Shown here in pieces: positions 11,204-24,769 of a stretch of DNA of 64,000 nucleotides. Under the pieces are notes generated by a model. It saw nothing but the letters and a program-made list of their open reading frames with translations, had not been told where the DNA came from and did not search any database. The stretch is from contig OX387200.1 in NCBI GenBank assembly GCA_947561715.1, positions 5,272,501 through 5,336,500 on the forward strand, written 5' to 3'. Positions within the stretch are counted from its first letter, which is position 1; each line of letters opens with the position of its first letter. The translations under genes were made by a program, and so were the position numbers. The stretch is from Ascidia mentula (taxonomy: Eukaryota; Chordata; Ascidiacea; Phlebobranchia; Ascidiidae).

Positions 11204-13290
11204 AGCGTGCGCCCACTTTTCGATAAAAAAGTGCTTGCAATAACGCAGACCCACAGCATGCATATACAACAAGTTGTCGTATTTTAGAAAAAAATCATTT
11301 ATTTCGCCATGATTGCGTTCACATGTTGTAAATTCAACATTTGACGAGGTTTCCGGTTGATATGTGTATTTGTATTTGTGCAAACTACAAAAAGTTTATG
11401 CTTTATTGTTCCCTATCCAAATTTCCTTCGTTAACTCATCTATTTGTAGAGAAATTGCCGATAATCAGTTTCAAAGATCGATTATAATTTTGTGACGTAA
11501 TAAACGGATGAAGAGTTGCCTAAAAGTGACAAATGAATTTTATTAGAAGTAGCGAGAGCCTAGTTTGGGTTTAGCTATTTTTATAGCGTAGCCTCCTGGG
11601 CCAGACCTGTTGCTACAACATTTTGTGAAACAACGTTAGAACACTAGGCACAAATAGCCCCACAGCCTTATTGTCGGTGAAAGTAGCTCTCCTGTAGTTG
11701 GGCATTTATCAGTAGCAAACAATGGTGAGATACTCATTTCAGAGAACAATGACCATCAGGTGCGTTTGTCGTCATTGCCAAGTTTTTGGCGGCCAGTAAC
11801 TTTACCTCGACATTACATATTTAATATGATTGTATGCGGTAGGGTTTCACTGGCTTATATGATTTTGTTGTTTCGTTTTCCATCTTGCCGCTATAACATG
11901 GTAACTGTGCAATTATGTTTCGTAAAAGTTTCTATATTCGCAAATCAAAAAACTCCGACCCAAGCGTATATTTATTAAATTGCAAACAGTTCCGCTGTTT
12001 TATATGTCTGACGCAAATAATTAAGACACAGAAGATCCAACCCATCCGAATGGTCTAGGCTAGAGGCCGGCAACCTTTGGCATGCAAAACGCCGGTAGCA
12101 ATATTTTTGAAATAAACTAACCCATATACCCAGTGCTGCAAACCAAATTTCTCACCCTTTAGCATTAGAAGCGTGATAAACGTCACTACATGTTGTCAGT
12201 GAACTTTGAGCCATAGCAGAGGGTGCCTCAGGAGCCATAACAGAGGGTGAAATAGCCAAATGAGGCTCCGAAACCACATAGGTTGCCGAAACCTTGGCTG
12301 AACGCACGTCCATGGAAGTTGTATATGCGTTGTTGCTGACAGGACTTAGGATGCTTTTTAAACCGATCTGGTGAATAATGGCGCTTGTCTGATGAATGTT
12401 TAGGTTGTTCGATAACTTTGACTGTTTTATGCTGGCGCTGTTGGACCAGTTTTGCACATCTTGCTTGCTATGAACAGTAAATGGAACATACTGTGATTTT
12501 AATCAGCACCAGGGATCTAACCGAGGCATTTAAATGCATAGTGAGTCTTGCGTGAAGCGTTCAGTCTATTGAGCATTCATGCTGAAAGAAAAAAAGGCAG
12601 TGGTACAGGTTACAATAACAAACAGCTTGACTAATACACTACTGGCAACCCTATGTATTGTAATCGTTCTAGGTACACAGGAAATTGGTTTGGATTTATA
12701 GAACAAAGACATGAAGGGAACAGATTGTCGAGCTGCCGGAAATTCACTCATAGCCATGAGGAGGGCCTTTTGTCGTTGGTTGGGAATCGCAAAAAGGTTA
12801 CGCCGGCTTTAAACTGGCTGTTGTGACGTGATCATCGATTATCATGCACACAGAGCCGCTGGCCCATTTTTGCAATAAAACTTTATTTCTTTACGGTTTT
12901 TCCTTTCCAAGTAACGTTTGGAATAAATTTGTAGGAAAATAACTTTAGCACTAAACATTAGAGCAAAGAAGTATTCAATTCATTGTCACACATTATTCAC
13001 ACACAAATTGATCGATCTATATGCTAAATTTGTTGTTTAAAGAAAACGCAATACCACAGGGGGGTGTTGATACACTCGTAAGCCGCATTCCAAAGCCAAA
13101 CTCTGTTATGTATCAGCGGGCCGTACTATTTACTCACTATAACATTCACTTTGCTGTTTATGTTGTTTTTGAATGAAAGCTCTGCGGGGCATTTTATTGA
13201 AATCCTTTTCTTATTTTGTCATAACATAGGCCGAGTTACAGCAATTTGTTAAGAGGCGTGTCGGCCTCTGCATTTCGGCGACCACTTGGT
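11204..13290. other. Copy 1 3' flank
   Basis: There is no supported gene. Just after the stop is a small hairpin (11214-11233) and an AATAAA at 11499-11504 is a possible polyadenylation signal. The block from 12550 to about 13055 is the 0.5-kb repeat also seen in the 5' flanks. A minus-strand frame at 12152-12457 is open in both copies but begins with GTG and has no splice or start context. Confidence 0.6.
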
Positions 13291-16200
13291 TCTTTGTTAA
13301 AATTCGAGCCTTGGCACACATTTCCTGTACGAGATCGAATTTCAGCTCCGGGCATCATACATCAACAGTCAACTGTTTCAAAGGCTAATCAAAAATCTCC
13401 GAAACGCCACAGAGTTTTTCCGTTTCATTGAGCGAGGTTTATTGATGCATACATTATCAAAAATCAAACCAAGAGGATTCAGTTCGATTATCAAAAACGA
13501 ATCAAACGGAAACAAAGGTTTCGAAATGCGTCAAGTTTTTTGCATCAAAACATTAGCTAGGTTTAATAAAGTATGCTGCGTTATCTGATTATAGTCGTAG
13601 AAATCCTTTACGCATTTGTGAAGGTTGCCCGGCAAGTTATCGCTTGCGCACCTGTGTATCTTGGATACTTCAATATACCTCGTTCAACCGCTGAGTTTTG
13701 TGGCTGAAGTGGAAGGGCGTTGGCCATTCTTAGCCCCAAGGACGTCAGATTTCAAATAGATTATTTTTCAGACACTGTTCACGTTCAAACTTGTATTCTA
13801 TCATGCAAATACTGTCATAGCGTTTGTGCAAATTTGTACAATATTATTTACTTTGCTCGTTTGTCCTCGGTTCGCGCCGTATGTATTCGCAACTTTGTTT
13901 TATCTTCAACAAATGGTGAGATTTGTGCACCCTCTGTTATCAGCGCACTAGACAAACCACATCGACATCTGCTTGTCCAAGAATTTATCAACACAGGCTG
14001 TGGGGCAGGAAATTTGCTGTCTAATGTTGATAATGTATTGTGTTTTGGCATTAACGTCTTGCCTTATAAAAATGTGAAGGGCTTTGGATCGAGCCACTGG
14101 AAATGGGGATTCAGTTTTCGATCATTTAATTATTGAAAGCAGTGAAACAAACAGGTGTAATTAAAGTGTAACTAGGCACTGAAATGAGTGCTGCATGTGA
14201 TGAAGTGGCCATATAGACAGTCGCCATTTTTACAGCAACGTTACTCGGGCTATATCGCGAACTTCGGCGAACCAGACTTTTAAAGCCCTCGGTTTAGCTT
14301 CTCTGTAACAATGTTACAACTTTGTATTTTGAACCAAATTCTATTTTTGTAAAGAACAAAGAGGATTGTTTTCGGAAATCTGTCAATTTACGAAGAGTGT
14401 GTCGTTGACGTTATTTTTAAAGGGCAGATTTGCCTTAGGGTCAAACAGGCCATGTCCGTTATTCCCACGATTACAACAAGTACGCATTTGAAACTACTAA
14501 TACCTGCATATACTCCTCTGATATTGGACTAGCGGCAGGAACAAGGAATCGGTTCCAACAACCTTTAGTTTCATAAAATAATGGTAAGAGAATCGTACAT
14601 GATAATTTCCAGTTGTTCGTTTCTACCTCAGTTTATAGATATTGCACAATCTAGTACTTCTAAATCAAAAATTAAAGGTTTGTGATAAACAACATGATTT
14701 TGTGTATAACTCTCGTAGAGACGATTGCATGTGGATCGGATCTATGCACCGGGCATTATGGAACAACCTTCAGCAACTTCAAATGTCCATGAGAAACCAG
14801 CACCCATCCACCACCCCATCCTCGCTTAAATTGCGCCGAATTCCCACGATGTGAGTAACTTAGTGGAAACAAAATTTGTAAATGGATTGAAATATTTCAA
14901 TATACCCTATGTTAAAATCTAGGCTGCGTGAAGCGTTCCAGTCTATTGAGCAGTGTTGCTGAAAGAAAAAAGGCAGTGGTACAGATTACAATAACAAACA
15001 GCTTGACTAATACACTACTGGCAACCCTATGTATTGTAATCGTTCTAGGTACACAGGAAACTTCTATGAATTAATGGAACAAAGACATGAAGGAAACAGA
15101 TTGTCGAGTTGCCGGAAATTCACTCATAGTCATGAGGAGGGCCTTTTGTCGTTGGTTGGGAATCGCAAAAAGGTTACGCCGGCTTTAAACTGGCTGTCGT
15201 AACGTAAACATTAAATATCTTGCACATAGAGCCGCTATCCCATTTTTACAATAAAATTTGATTTCTTTACGGTTTTTCCTTTGCAAGTAACGTATGAAAT
15301 AAATTTGTATAGGAAAATAACTTTAGCACTAAACATAAGAACAAAGAAGTATTCAATTCATTGTCACACATTATTCACACACAAATTAATCGATCTTTAG
15401 GCTACTTGTATTAAAGCAGCAATGCTAAATGTGTTGTTTAAGGAAAACGCAATACAACCGGGGGATGTTGATACATTCCTTACGAAGAGTGTGCCGTTGA
15501 CGTTATTTTGAAAGGGCAGATTTGCCTTAGGGTTAAACAGGCCGTCTCCGTTATTCCCACGATTACAAACAACAAGTACGCATTTGAAACAGCTGATACC
15601 TGCATATACTCCTCTGATATTGGACCAGCGGTAGGAACTACTTCAAGGATTTGGGCTCAACAACCGTTAGTTTCATAACAGAATAGTATAGAATCGTGCT
15701 TGATAATTTCCAGTTGTTATTTCCTACCTTAGTTAATAGATATTGCACAAGACAAACTCTTTTGCAGTTCGAGTACATCTAAAATTAAAGGTTTGTGTTG
15801 AACAACATGATTTTGTGTTTGAATCTTATAGAGACGACTGCATGTGGATCGAACCTATTTAACCTTCAGCTTCAAGTTCAAACGTTCATGAGAAACCAGC
15901 ACCCATCCACCACCCCACCCTCGCCTTAGTTGCGCCAAATTCCCACGATGTGAGTAACTCAGTGGTACAAAAATTTTGTAAAACGATTGGGATATTTCAA
16001 TATACCCAAAGATGTTAAAATTAAGGGTGCAACTCTTTTACGCGGTTACCACGTTTGAGCACTTCACGGCGTTAATACTCACACACGCCAGGTGGCACCT
16101 CATGGTCGCCATTTTGTTACCCAGGCGCAAAGACAGTACAATATATTGCATAGTGTTCAACAAAACAATTAGCTGTGGTTAACAACAATCAATACCAAAA

Positions 16201-16314
16201 CCGGTAACACAGGAAACGTGCATCACCCCCATTGTTGCTCTTGGGAGGGAGCGAGCTGCGGTGTTTTTCAACGTAGCTTAGATCGGCGCTTGTTATTATC
16301 TCAGATGCCCCGGA

Positions 16315-16374
16315 CGTGCGCAGTATTTTGCGACGAAGACGGCGTATGGGGTTCTGTGCCAACATGTAACACAG
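16315..16374 (+). pseudogene. 3' fragment of a decayed CCP exon
   Basis: Only the last third of a CCP exon remains. It reads CAVFCDEDGVWGSVPTCNTG and ends at a 'aacacaggtagaat' donor. The 5' side is fused by deletion to the 'ctcagatgccccggac' part of the repeat. This fragment is open and keeps the end of the CCP consensus, but there is no acceptor or first half. Confidence 0.7.
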
Positions 16375-16627
16375 GTAGAATATTTCGTGTGCAAAACTCA
16401 TTGCCAAACAGTTTACGGACTCCTTCAAAACCTGTTCGTGATAAACACGTTCTAAAGTTTGCATTAACTTACCGGAAAACTCAGTCTAAAGTTGTAAGTT
16501 CGTGCGTCGCATGAGCATAGTGGTAGAAATACTAAACATATTGGTAAAGGGTTCCCGGCAAGATATCGCTTGCGCACCATTGTATCTTGGCTGCTTGCAA
16601 TATACCTCCGTTCAACCGCTGAGTTTT

Positions 16628-16689
16628 GTACCTCAATAGGTAGAACGTCTGGCCTGATTAGCCCATGGGCGTGAGTTCGCCGGGTGATT
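16628..16689 (+). repeat. tRNA-like head, copy 2 unit 1
   Basis: 62-bp tRNA-like head with a mutated A box ('tacctcaatagg'). Confidence 0.6.
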
Positions 16690-17490
16690 ATCTTTTCAGG
16701 TATCCTTCCAACTTATCGTAGAAATGCGTATTTATCGTATTTCTCCCCACATATTCACCAATGTTTATTACTGCCAGCATCATCATGTCGTGTCTGAATC
16801 TCATAGAGACGACTGCATGTGGATCGGATCTATGCACCGGGCACCAAGGAGCAACCTTCAGCAAGTTTAAATCTTCATGAGATACCAGCACCCATCCACC
16901 ACCCAACCCCCGTTTCAATTGCGCCGAATTCCCACGATGTGAGTAACTCAGTGGAAACAAAATTTGTAAATGGATTGGGATATTTCAATATACCCAAAGA
17001 TGTAAAATTAAGACTGCAACTCTTTTACGCGGTTACTATGCTGGAGCATTGCACGGCGTTAATACTCACACACGCCAAGTAGCACCTTGCGGCGGCAGTC
17101 ATTTTGTTACCCAGGGGCAAAGGCAGGACAATATATTGCATATTGCTTGACAAAACAATTGACTATGGTTTATACCAGATCAAAACCTAAACCGGTAACA
17201 CAGGAAACGTGCATCACCCCCATTGTTGCTCTTGGGAGCAAGCAGTAGAGTTTTTCAACGAAGCTTAAATCGGCGCTTGTTATTATCTCAAATGCTCCGG
17301 ACCTCCGTTCAGTTATACAGTTTGCATGAACTGACCGGAAAACTCAGTCTAACGTTTTAAGTTCGTGCGTCACCTGATTTTAGTGGTAGAAACACAAAAC
17401 ATATTGTTAAAGGGTTACCGGAAAGTTATCGCTTGCGCACCAATGCATCTTGGCTACTTACAATATACCTCCGTTCGACCGCTGAGTTTT

Positions 17491-17552
17491 GTAGCTCAAT
17501 TAGTAGTGCGTCTGGCCTGCTTAGCCTATGGGCGTGAGTTCGCCGGATGATT
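17491..17552 (+). repeat. tRNA-like head, copy 2 unit 2
   Basis: 62-bp head reading 'tagctcaattagtagtgcg', with one change at the end of the A box. The same variant occurs at 33001 and 35430 in copy 3, so these units share ancestry. Confidence 0.6.
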
Positions 17553-18282
17553 ATCTTTTCAGGCATCCTTCCAACTTATCGTACAAATGCGTATTTATCG
17601 TATTTCTCCCCAGATATTCACCAATGTTTATTACTGCCAGCATCACCATGTCGTGTCTGAATCTCATAGAGACGACTGCATGTGGATCGGATCTATACAC
17701 CGGGCATTATGGAACAACCTTCAGCAAGTTTAAATCTTCATGAGATACCAGCAACCATCCTCCACCCCTCCCTCGCTTAAATTGCGTCGAATTCCCACGA
17801 TGTGAGTAACTCAGTGGAAACAAAATTTGTAAATGGATTGGAATATTTCAATATACCCAAAGATGTAAAACTAAGACTACAACTCTTTTACGCGGTTACT
17901 ATGAGCATTTCACGGCGTTAATACTCACACACGCCAGGTAGCACCTTGCGGCGGCAGACATTTTGTTACCCAGGCGCAAAGGCACTACAGTACATTGCAT
18001 ATTGTTCAACAAAACAATTAGCTGTGGTTAACACATCAATACCAAAACCGGTAACACAGGAAACGTGCATCACCCCCATTGTTGCTCTTGGGAGTGAGCT
18101 GGGGGTTTTTTTAACGAAGTTTAAATCGGCGCTTGTTATTATCAGATACTCCGGACCTCCGTTCTGTTTCAACGACCACCAGGACGAATACAGAACTGAT
18201 GTCGTTTTGAGGTGTAGGGTTTTGCGCGGAAGAACAGAGTAATACGGCGTTTGTAAAATGCATAACTTTTCATCAGTATAAT

Positions 18283-18452
18283 AGTTGTAATGCTTTGCAA
18301 TGCTTGGATCTTTTTTCCACCCATGCTCAATAACCCACACATGACGCGTGAAAACGTTACATTTAATTGTTCACAATGAACTTTCGAAAGGCCCAGTACG
18401 TTTTAATGCGACGGAGACGGCGTATGCGGTTCTGTGCCAACATGTAACACAG
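18283..18452 (+). pseudogene. Decayed CCP exon in copy 2 1.2-kb unit
   Basis: The segment aligns over its whole length with B-type CCP exons: a degenerate start like 'gtttgtaattctttgcc', a middle segment around VTFNCSQ, and an end at the SVPTCNTG donor context. A stop follows the second cysteine and the middle is rearranged. It sits upstream of the gene's signal-peptide exon. Confidence 0.7.
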
Positions 18453-18708
18453 GTAGAACATCTCGTGTACAAAACTCATTCCCAAACAGTTTACGGACTC
18501 CTTCAAAAGCTGTTCGTGATAAACACGTTATAGAGTTTGCATGAACTGACCGGAAAACTCAGTCTAACGTTTTAAGTTCGTGTGTCACCTGATTATAGTG
18601 GTAGAAATACTAAACATATTGGTAAAGGGTTACAGGCAAGTTATCGCTTGCGCACCAGTATATCTTGGCTACTTACAATATACCTCCGTTCTTATACCGC
18701 TGAGTTTT

Positions 18709-18770
18709 GTAGCTTAATTGGTAGAACGTCTGGCCTGCTTAGCCCATGGGCGTGAGTTCGCCGGGTGATT
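18709..18770 (+). repeat. tRNA-like head, copy 2 unit 3
   Basis: 62-bp head with 'tagcttaattgg', a near-consensus A box, and the shared defective B box. Confidence 0.6.
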
Positions 18771-19596
18771 ATCTTTTCAGGCATCCTTCCAACTTATCGT
18801 AGAAATGCGTATTTATCGTATTTCTCCCCACATATTCACAATGTTTTTTACTGCCAGCATCTTCATGTCGTGTCTGAATCTCATAGAGACGACTGCATGC
18901 GGATCGGATCTATGCACCGGGCATTATGGAACAACCTTCAGCAAGTTTAAATCTTCATGAGATACCAGCACCCGTTCACCACCCAAACCTCGCTTAAATT
19001 GCGTCGAATTCCCACGATGTGAGTAACTTAGTGGAAACAAAATTTGTGAGTGGATTGGAATATTTCAATATATCTAAAGGTGTTTAAACTTAGGCTAGAT
19101 CTCTTTTAGGCGGTTACCACGTTTGAGCATTTCACGGCGTTAATATTTACACACGCCAGGAAGCACCTTAACGGCAGTCATTTTGTTAACCACGAGCAAA
19201 GACACTACAGCACATTGCATTTGACAATGGTTTATGCCAGATAAAAACCTAAACCGGTAACACAGGAAACGTGCATCACCCCCATTGTTGCTCTTGGAAG
19301 TGAGCTGCGGTGTTTGTCAACGAAGCGTAGATCAGCGCTTGTTATAACTCAGATGCTTGGGACCTTCGTTCAGTTGCAACGACCACCAGGACGAATACAG
19401 AACTGGTGTTGTTTTAGTATAGGTGTGTGGGGTTTGGCGGAAGGATACAGGATAACAGCAATTGCGAAAAATAAATTTACTATTATAATAGCACCGTTTT
19501 TGTATGGACGCATTTGTAATAATTATTGTCATATTAAAGATTTACTGTGTGCAAATTACGCAGAGAAGAAACAGATTTATTTTTTTATTGCAGTTA

Positions 19597-22500
19597 ATGT
19601 TACAGAATATTATGAAGGAAAAGTTTCTTCTCGTTTTCCTAACGATTTTCGGTCGCGGGATTTGTCAAGGTATAAGTTCAAGATTTGGTTTGCATAAATA
19701 TGTATATTGAAATATGCTCATCAATATTTATTTTTCGCAGGCTGTACAGACTTATGGGGAGGGCCTACCTGTCTAATTTACAAAAACCTAAATTTGTGCA
19801 ACAGCGTGCTATCGAACTGCTTCCTTACTTGCCAACCGGCATTATGCGCCTGTAAGTGTTATATTCGGCGTTTTTAAATCCTTTTTTAAAATAATTGAAG
19901 TTTGGCATTACCCATTCCGCACTGTTACTAGCGCAGATCGCAAAAAAACATTCTTGAGAAACAAAACAATGTATTTTGTTAATTGGTGCAAGTTGTGTAA
20001 AGTATTTTTAAAATACCGAAAAATAATTTGCCTTTGCTGGAAAACTATCTTAAATATTCAGCTAACGCAAACGTACCTGTTCGCAGTTTGTCCTTCCCTG
20101 CCCCTGATCGACGCAAATGGTTTCAATCAACCAGTTGGAGTCACACATAATGTGGGTGTCCTGGTAAGATATCACTGCAATACTGGCTACACTGCAGTTG
20201 GTGTCGCCGACAACACTTGCCAATCTAACCAAACCTGGACTTCGAATGTCGCCCCATACTGCGAGCAATGTAAGAGTTTTTCTTTCGGTTTGTCAAGAAG
20301 GCTATGTGGTTACATCAAGGCTAGTACATTTGCAGTTCATAATCAGATACAACTGTAGTGCACAATTGTGGTACAGATACATTCGCCCCGCCTTTACTTA
20401 TCGTTCTTCGTTTCTTCCTTTTCGGCTGAATGCTGCTGCATATGTCCATATAATAAAATTGTTGCTATATATATAATCAAAAAGACGTACCCAGTTGGAC
20501 ACTATACTCGGATATTATGTGGTTTTCTACTTTGATGTAAGAGTGAACTAAACCCTGCTTATTACTCTTTAGTGTGCCCAACAATTCCAACTTCAAGCGA
20601 ATTAACTATTGTTTCCACTCCACCCTTGACCAATGGATCGACTATTCGATATGAGTGCAGCGATCCCAGCGCGAATATCGTCGGCCAATCTGAGAGTACA
20701 TGTTCAGGGCCATTGGGAAACCTTGCCTGGTCGTTGACTAGCGGGAATTTACCATCATGCGACTCAAGTAAGCCTGGTTTTCCAGTAAGTGGATTCTTAA
20801 CAAACTGTATTCCAACATTTTCTTTATTATTTCGGCAAGGTCCTTACCCATTGAATAAGCCTTATTTTCATGCGCAAATATTGTGACCTTTTTCCGCACC
20901 ATGATGATGGACTATGATTACCGGTTCAATGTATTGCAGGCGGTTCTTGTGATGCGCCGCCCATGATACCTTCGGATGGCGTGAACCCGACCAATCGGAG
21001 GTATGCGAATGGAGAGAGTGTGAATTACGGGTGCAACAATTACCATCAACTCACAGGACCCGAAACCAACTTATGTACTAATGGGGCGTGGTCTAATGCG
21101 GCACCGTTATGTTTTCCAGGTAAGTAATAGCAAACAAAAAAGCACTGCTGCAGATGCAAGACAGCGAGAATAAAAGCTTTGAATATTAATATGATGTAAC
21201 TAGTAATTTTAACTAAGGTATTTTTTTAGCTAAAGTAAAACGTTAAAATCACGTTTGTTTGTTGTAGATTGCATAGACATTGTCGCGACCGAAACATGTC
21301 AAATTTACCTCCAACGAACCACTTGTAATTATGCTGTTGAGGATTGCCGAATGACTTGTGGATTCTGTGGAAGTAAGTTATCGGCTATACAATACTGTTG
21401 TTTTGTGCGTATACACGCAAATTAATTTCCTCTACGTTGCAGATTTAAGAAACGACCCATAATTAGTTTAAACTAGACGTGGGTAAAGATATGGCTAAAA
21501 TTATAGTCATATGACGTATTGTGCCTTCTATCAATATAATAAACGTTGATTTAAATTTTAATAATTTAAAACTCAGAGTCCCCACTCACTTACTTTTGTT
21601 CAACTGACCTCTTGCTTGTATTGTTAGGTTGCTCCGCAGCGCCAACCAACGAATACGTTGTGGTAAATGGTTCCAGTCCATTCCGCGGCGGCGACACTGT
21701 GAGTTACTCATGTTCTGTCGGTATACTGTTGGGCGCGGACAGCAACACGTGTCTGGGAGACAACAGGTGGTTTTCTGACGCACCACAATGTGATATTAGT
21801 AAGTTTTAAAATTTTCTTTTTGCACTGGTCCGGACACAATGGTTTAGACGTCGATAGTTTGCTGTTTACTGTCGCTTTGGACCAGTAGCCAGTTGTAACA
21901 CAAGTGAGTTTATGAGACGCGTTCTCCTCTTTGCTGCTGTTATGGAAACCACTTATGCTGGGCAAATGGAAGTTTTGCCTTTCACCAGACAAGAACGTCA
22001 CCAGTCACAAAGTTGTACTGATGCGTCAAAGCAGTTGATCATTCTGCACCTCACACATAAATACGCCATACATTCAGGATGCAAAATCCGCCTCAAGTAT
22101 TATCAAACGGCAAAACATTTTAAGAACTCCCTTGAATGTTCGTTACAAATACGTTGTGCACAGATTGCACGAACCTGCCAGAAATCACAGCAAACGGAGC
22201 AAACGATCCTAGTGGAACAACCCATGCAAATGGAACCACTGTCAACTACACATGTGACGCCAACTATCACCGGGATGGAGATGATTCTAACACCTGTACG
22301 ATCAACGTTTGGTCAATCGGCACCGCCCCAAATTGCACCAGAAGTAAGGATTTCATTTATTAATAAAGACAAAAGAAAGATGAGTCAAAATAAGCTGCAT
22401 GTTATTACAACATGTTAGGTTGTTAAATAAAGGGTAAAAAAATAGCTGATGTTTTATCAAGCGTTTATCAAACGTTTTTCTACAGTTTGTAATTCATTGC

Positions 22501-24769
22501 CCTCCTTGGATCCATACTTGAATCCACCATCGCTGAATACCCCACAATTAACTGGAGAAACAATTACATTAAGTTGTACACAAGGAATTCTTGAAGGATC
22601 TGATATGATTCAATGCGACGGAAACGGCGAATGGAGCACTTTTCCAACATGTAACACAGGTAGAATATATCCCTTGAAAACCTCATAGCCAAACAGTTTG
22701 CCGACTCTCTTGAAAGATGATCGTAATAAATACGTTCTATAGATTGCATGGACCTGCCACAAATCACAGCAAACGGAGGAAACGATCCTAGTGGAACAAC
22801 CCATGCAAATGGAACCACTGTCAACTATACATGTGACGCCAACTATCACCGGAACGGAGATGATTCTAACACCTGTACGTTCAACGATTGGTCAACCGGC
22901 ACCGCCCCAAATTGCACCAGAAGTAAGACTTTCATTTATTGGAAAAGTAAAGGTTCAAAATACAAAGTAAGACGACCAAACATCAGCTGCATGGTATTAC
23001 AACTTTTAAATATATTTAACAAAGAGAAAACAAAATACCTTATGATTTTTTAAGCGTTTATCACAAATTTTTTCTACAGTTTGTAATTCTTTGCCCTCCT
23101 TGGACCCAAACTTAAATTCACCATCGCTGAATACCCCACAACTAGCTGGAGAAATAGTTACAGTAAGTTGTATACAAGGAATTCTTGAAGGATCTTATAT
23201 GTTTCAATGCGACGGAAACGGCGAATGGGACACTTTTCCAACATGTTACATAGGTAGAATATCTCGTGTGTAAATCTTAATATCCATAACTTAACGTTTT
23301 TTTGTCCTTGAGTTGTTAATTGTTTTATGTTGAGTATTTTTTTTGATATGTTGACCTTCCAAACAATATTTTTTAATTCTTATTTTTGTTTATGTTTGTA
23401 TGGAATGTAGTACCGTGTGGTTATATTTTGTGGTTATATCTTGTGGTTGTTTCTTGCAAGCATTTCCCACATCTTACTCAAATTTTGTTGTTTGAATTCT
23501 AACAGCCAATGTAAATTGAATTAATTTGTTAAAAGAAAGAACAAAAGTTTTGTTGTAAAGATTGTGAAAATTTGCCGACTGTGCCAAGCAATGGGGGAAA
23601 CATGCCCAGTGGAACCACACACACACATGGCACCACAGTTAACTATATGTGTGATGCCAAGTATCATCTGAATGCTCCTTTGTACAACACTTGCATGTAT
23701 AACGACTGGTCGAGCGACGATCCCGGAACTTGTTCACGAAGTTAGTATGCAAGTTATATTAAATTCAGAGTAAAACTGTACAATTTCCCCACTCCATGCA
23801 CAGAAAAGAAACTTAAAATATCTTACGTTTTGCATTAGTCTGTGATCCCCTGCCGCGCTTGGCTCCATTTGTTAATGCAACGGGACCAGACGTGATCACC
23901 GCGGACACCACTGTTACTTTTCATTGTGATAACGGGGTGCTGGTGGGACCGTCTTCGACCTCCTGTGATGAAAATGGCGCTTGGGACGTGGCGAGTTTTC
24001 CTTACTGCAACGCAGGTGAACTTGACCCTACAAGAAGTATAGGACTACATTTAGCATGACTTGTATTGTTTGTTTTTTATTGCCCTTTAAACGATTCAGA
24101 TTCTTGGATTTGCAAATGACGACATGGAAAAAACTGTAATCTTTTCGTTTGCTTCACCCTGATAAAGTTGAGTTTCATTTTCCAGTTAACCTGGACGGAG
24201 AATACTTGACCTGGGATTCCGCGCGCTCCTATTGCTTAGAACTTGGAAAAGACCTTTGCACCTACGACGAATTCTGTACAAACGATACATTGACCGCAAT
24301 TCAGCCGGTAGAAGGAGATGAGTGGGCTCCAATGAGGTGAATTTTTGGAAACTTTGTAGATCAAATCGTGCAGAGGCCCTTTTTCACGCTGCACATCAAC
24401 AAGTAAACTTCATTGGTCACGTTTGAAATCTTGAGTGACTTTTCTGTAAAGCCATGGTAAACTATTTTGGACCTGGTCCGTTAATATTGCGGTAGACCCA
24501 GTGTATTTTTCGTTTGTCAATTTACGTCGTTCTTTGCAAGGGACACCTACAACGATTGGGTTGGAATCACCACCGCTAAGGAGTGTTTCAAGCACATAGA
24601 TAAGTTCGGAATACCAACGTGGGGAACTATAACTGGAACTTGCCAATTCACATCCGCAGGCGATCCTTGTCAGCCAAAGGGCTATATAGTGTGTTGTGAC
24701 AGTTCAGACCCTGGTATCATACAATATTTATCACTTCACATTGGAACCAGCATGGGTGACATGGGATGA
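19597..24769 (+). CDS. Secreted ShKT/CCP mosaic protein, copy 2, truncated by deletion (about 820 aa)
   Basis: Exons: 19597-19669, 19741-19851, 20087-20269, 20573-20767, 20940-21119, 21268-21372, 21628-21798, 22164-22343, 22486-22659, 22743-22922, 23080-23253, 23561-23740, 23839-24015, 24186-24336, 24541-24769. Architecture matches copy 1 through exon 15: signal peptide, ShKT, CCP1-3, ShKT, CCP4-10 and the first C-terminal domain. About 230 bp present in copy 1 (intron 15 and the start of exon 16) are missing, so the exon 15 donor is fused to the middle of exon 16. Reading through runs out of frame and stops at 24767-24769. The rest of exon 16 (to 24889) and exon 17 (25127-25316) are intact but unreachable in frame. 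It may still make a secreted protein without the last domain, or be a pseudogene in progress. Confidence 0.75.

Larger units (their letters stand above)
1..13290. repeat. Segmental tandem duplication, copy 1
   Basis: First of three direct tandem copies. Base 1 aligns with 13291 (copy 2) and 27403 (copy 3), giving periods of 13290 and 14112 bp. The copy holds a repeat-rich 5' flank (1 to about 5200), the CCP gene (5305-11203) and a 3' flank (11204-13290). Base 1 already lies inside the unit: the bases just before 13291 and 27403 are shared and would lie left of the window, so the array may continue there. Confidence 0.95.
13291..19560. repeat. Copy 2 5' flank with 1.2-kb units
   Basis: It follows the copy 1 flank closely to about 16.3 kb, then holds extra units. 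tRNA-like heads lie at 16628-16689, 17491-17552 and 18709-18770 (spacing 863 and 1218 bp; the first unit is internally deleted). Decayed CCP exons lie at 16315-16374 (partial) and 18283-18452. I see no supported gene; the frame at 13720-14136 starts with TTG inside the decayed tRNA-like head. Confidence 0.75.

Noticed and set aside
12152..12457. 101-codon minus-strand frame, identical in copy 2 (26265-26570)
   Set aside because: It starts with GTG and the identity merely reflects near-identical duplicated flanks; no domain, splice site or upstream ATG is visible.
12566..12757. 63-codon minus-strand frame in the 0.5-kb repeat
   Set aside because: Lies in repeat sequence that is frameshifted in the 5' flank copies; no coding pattern.
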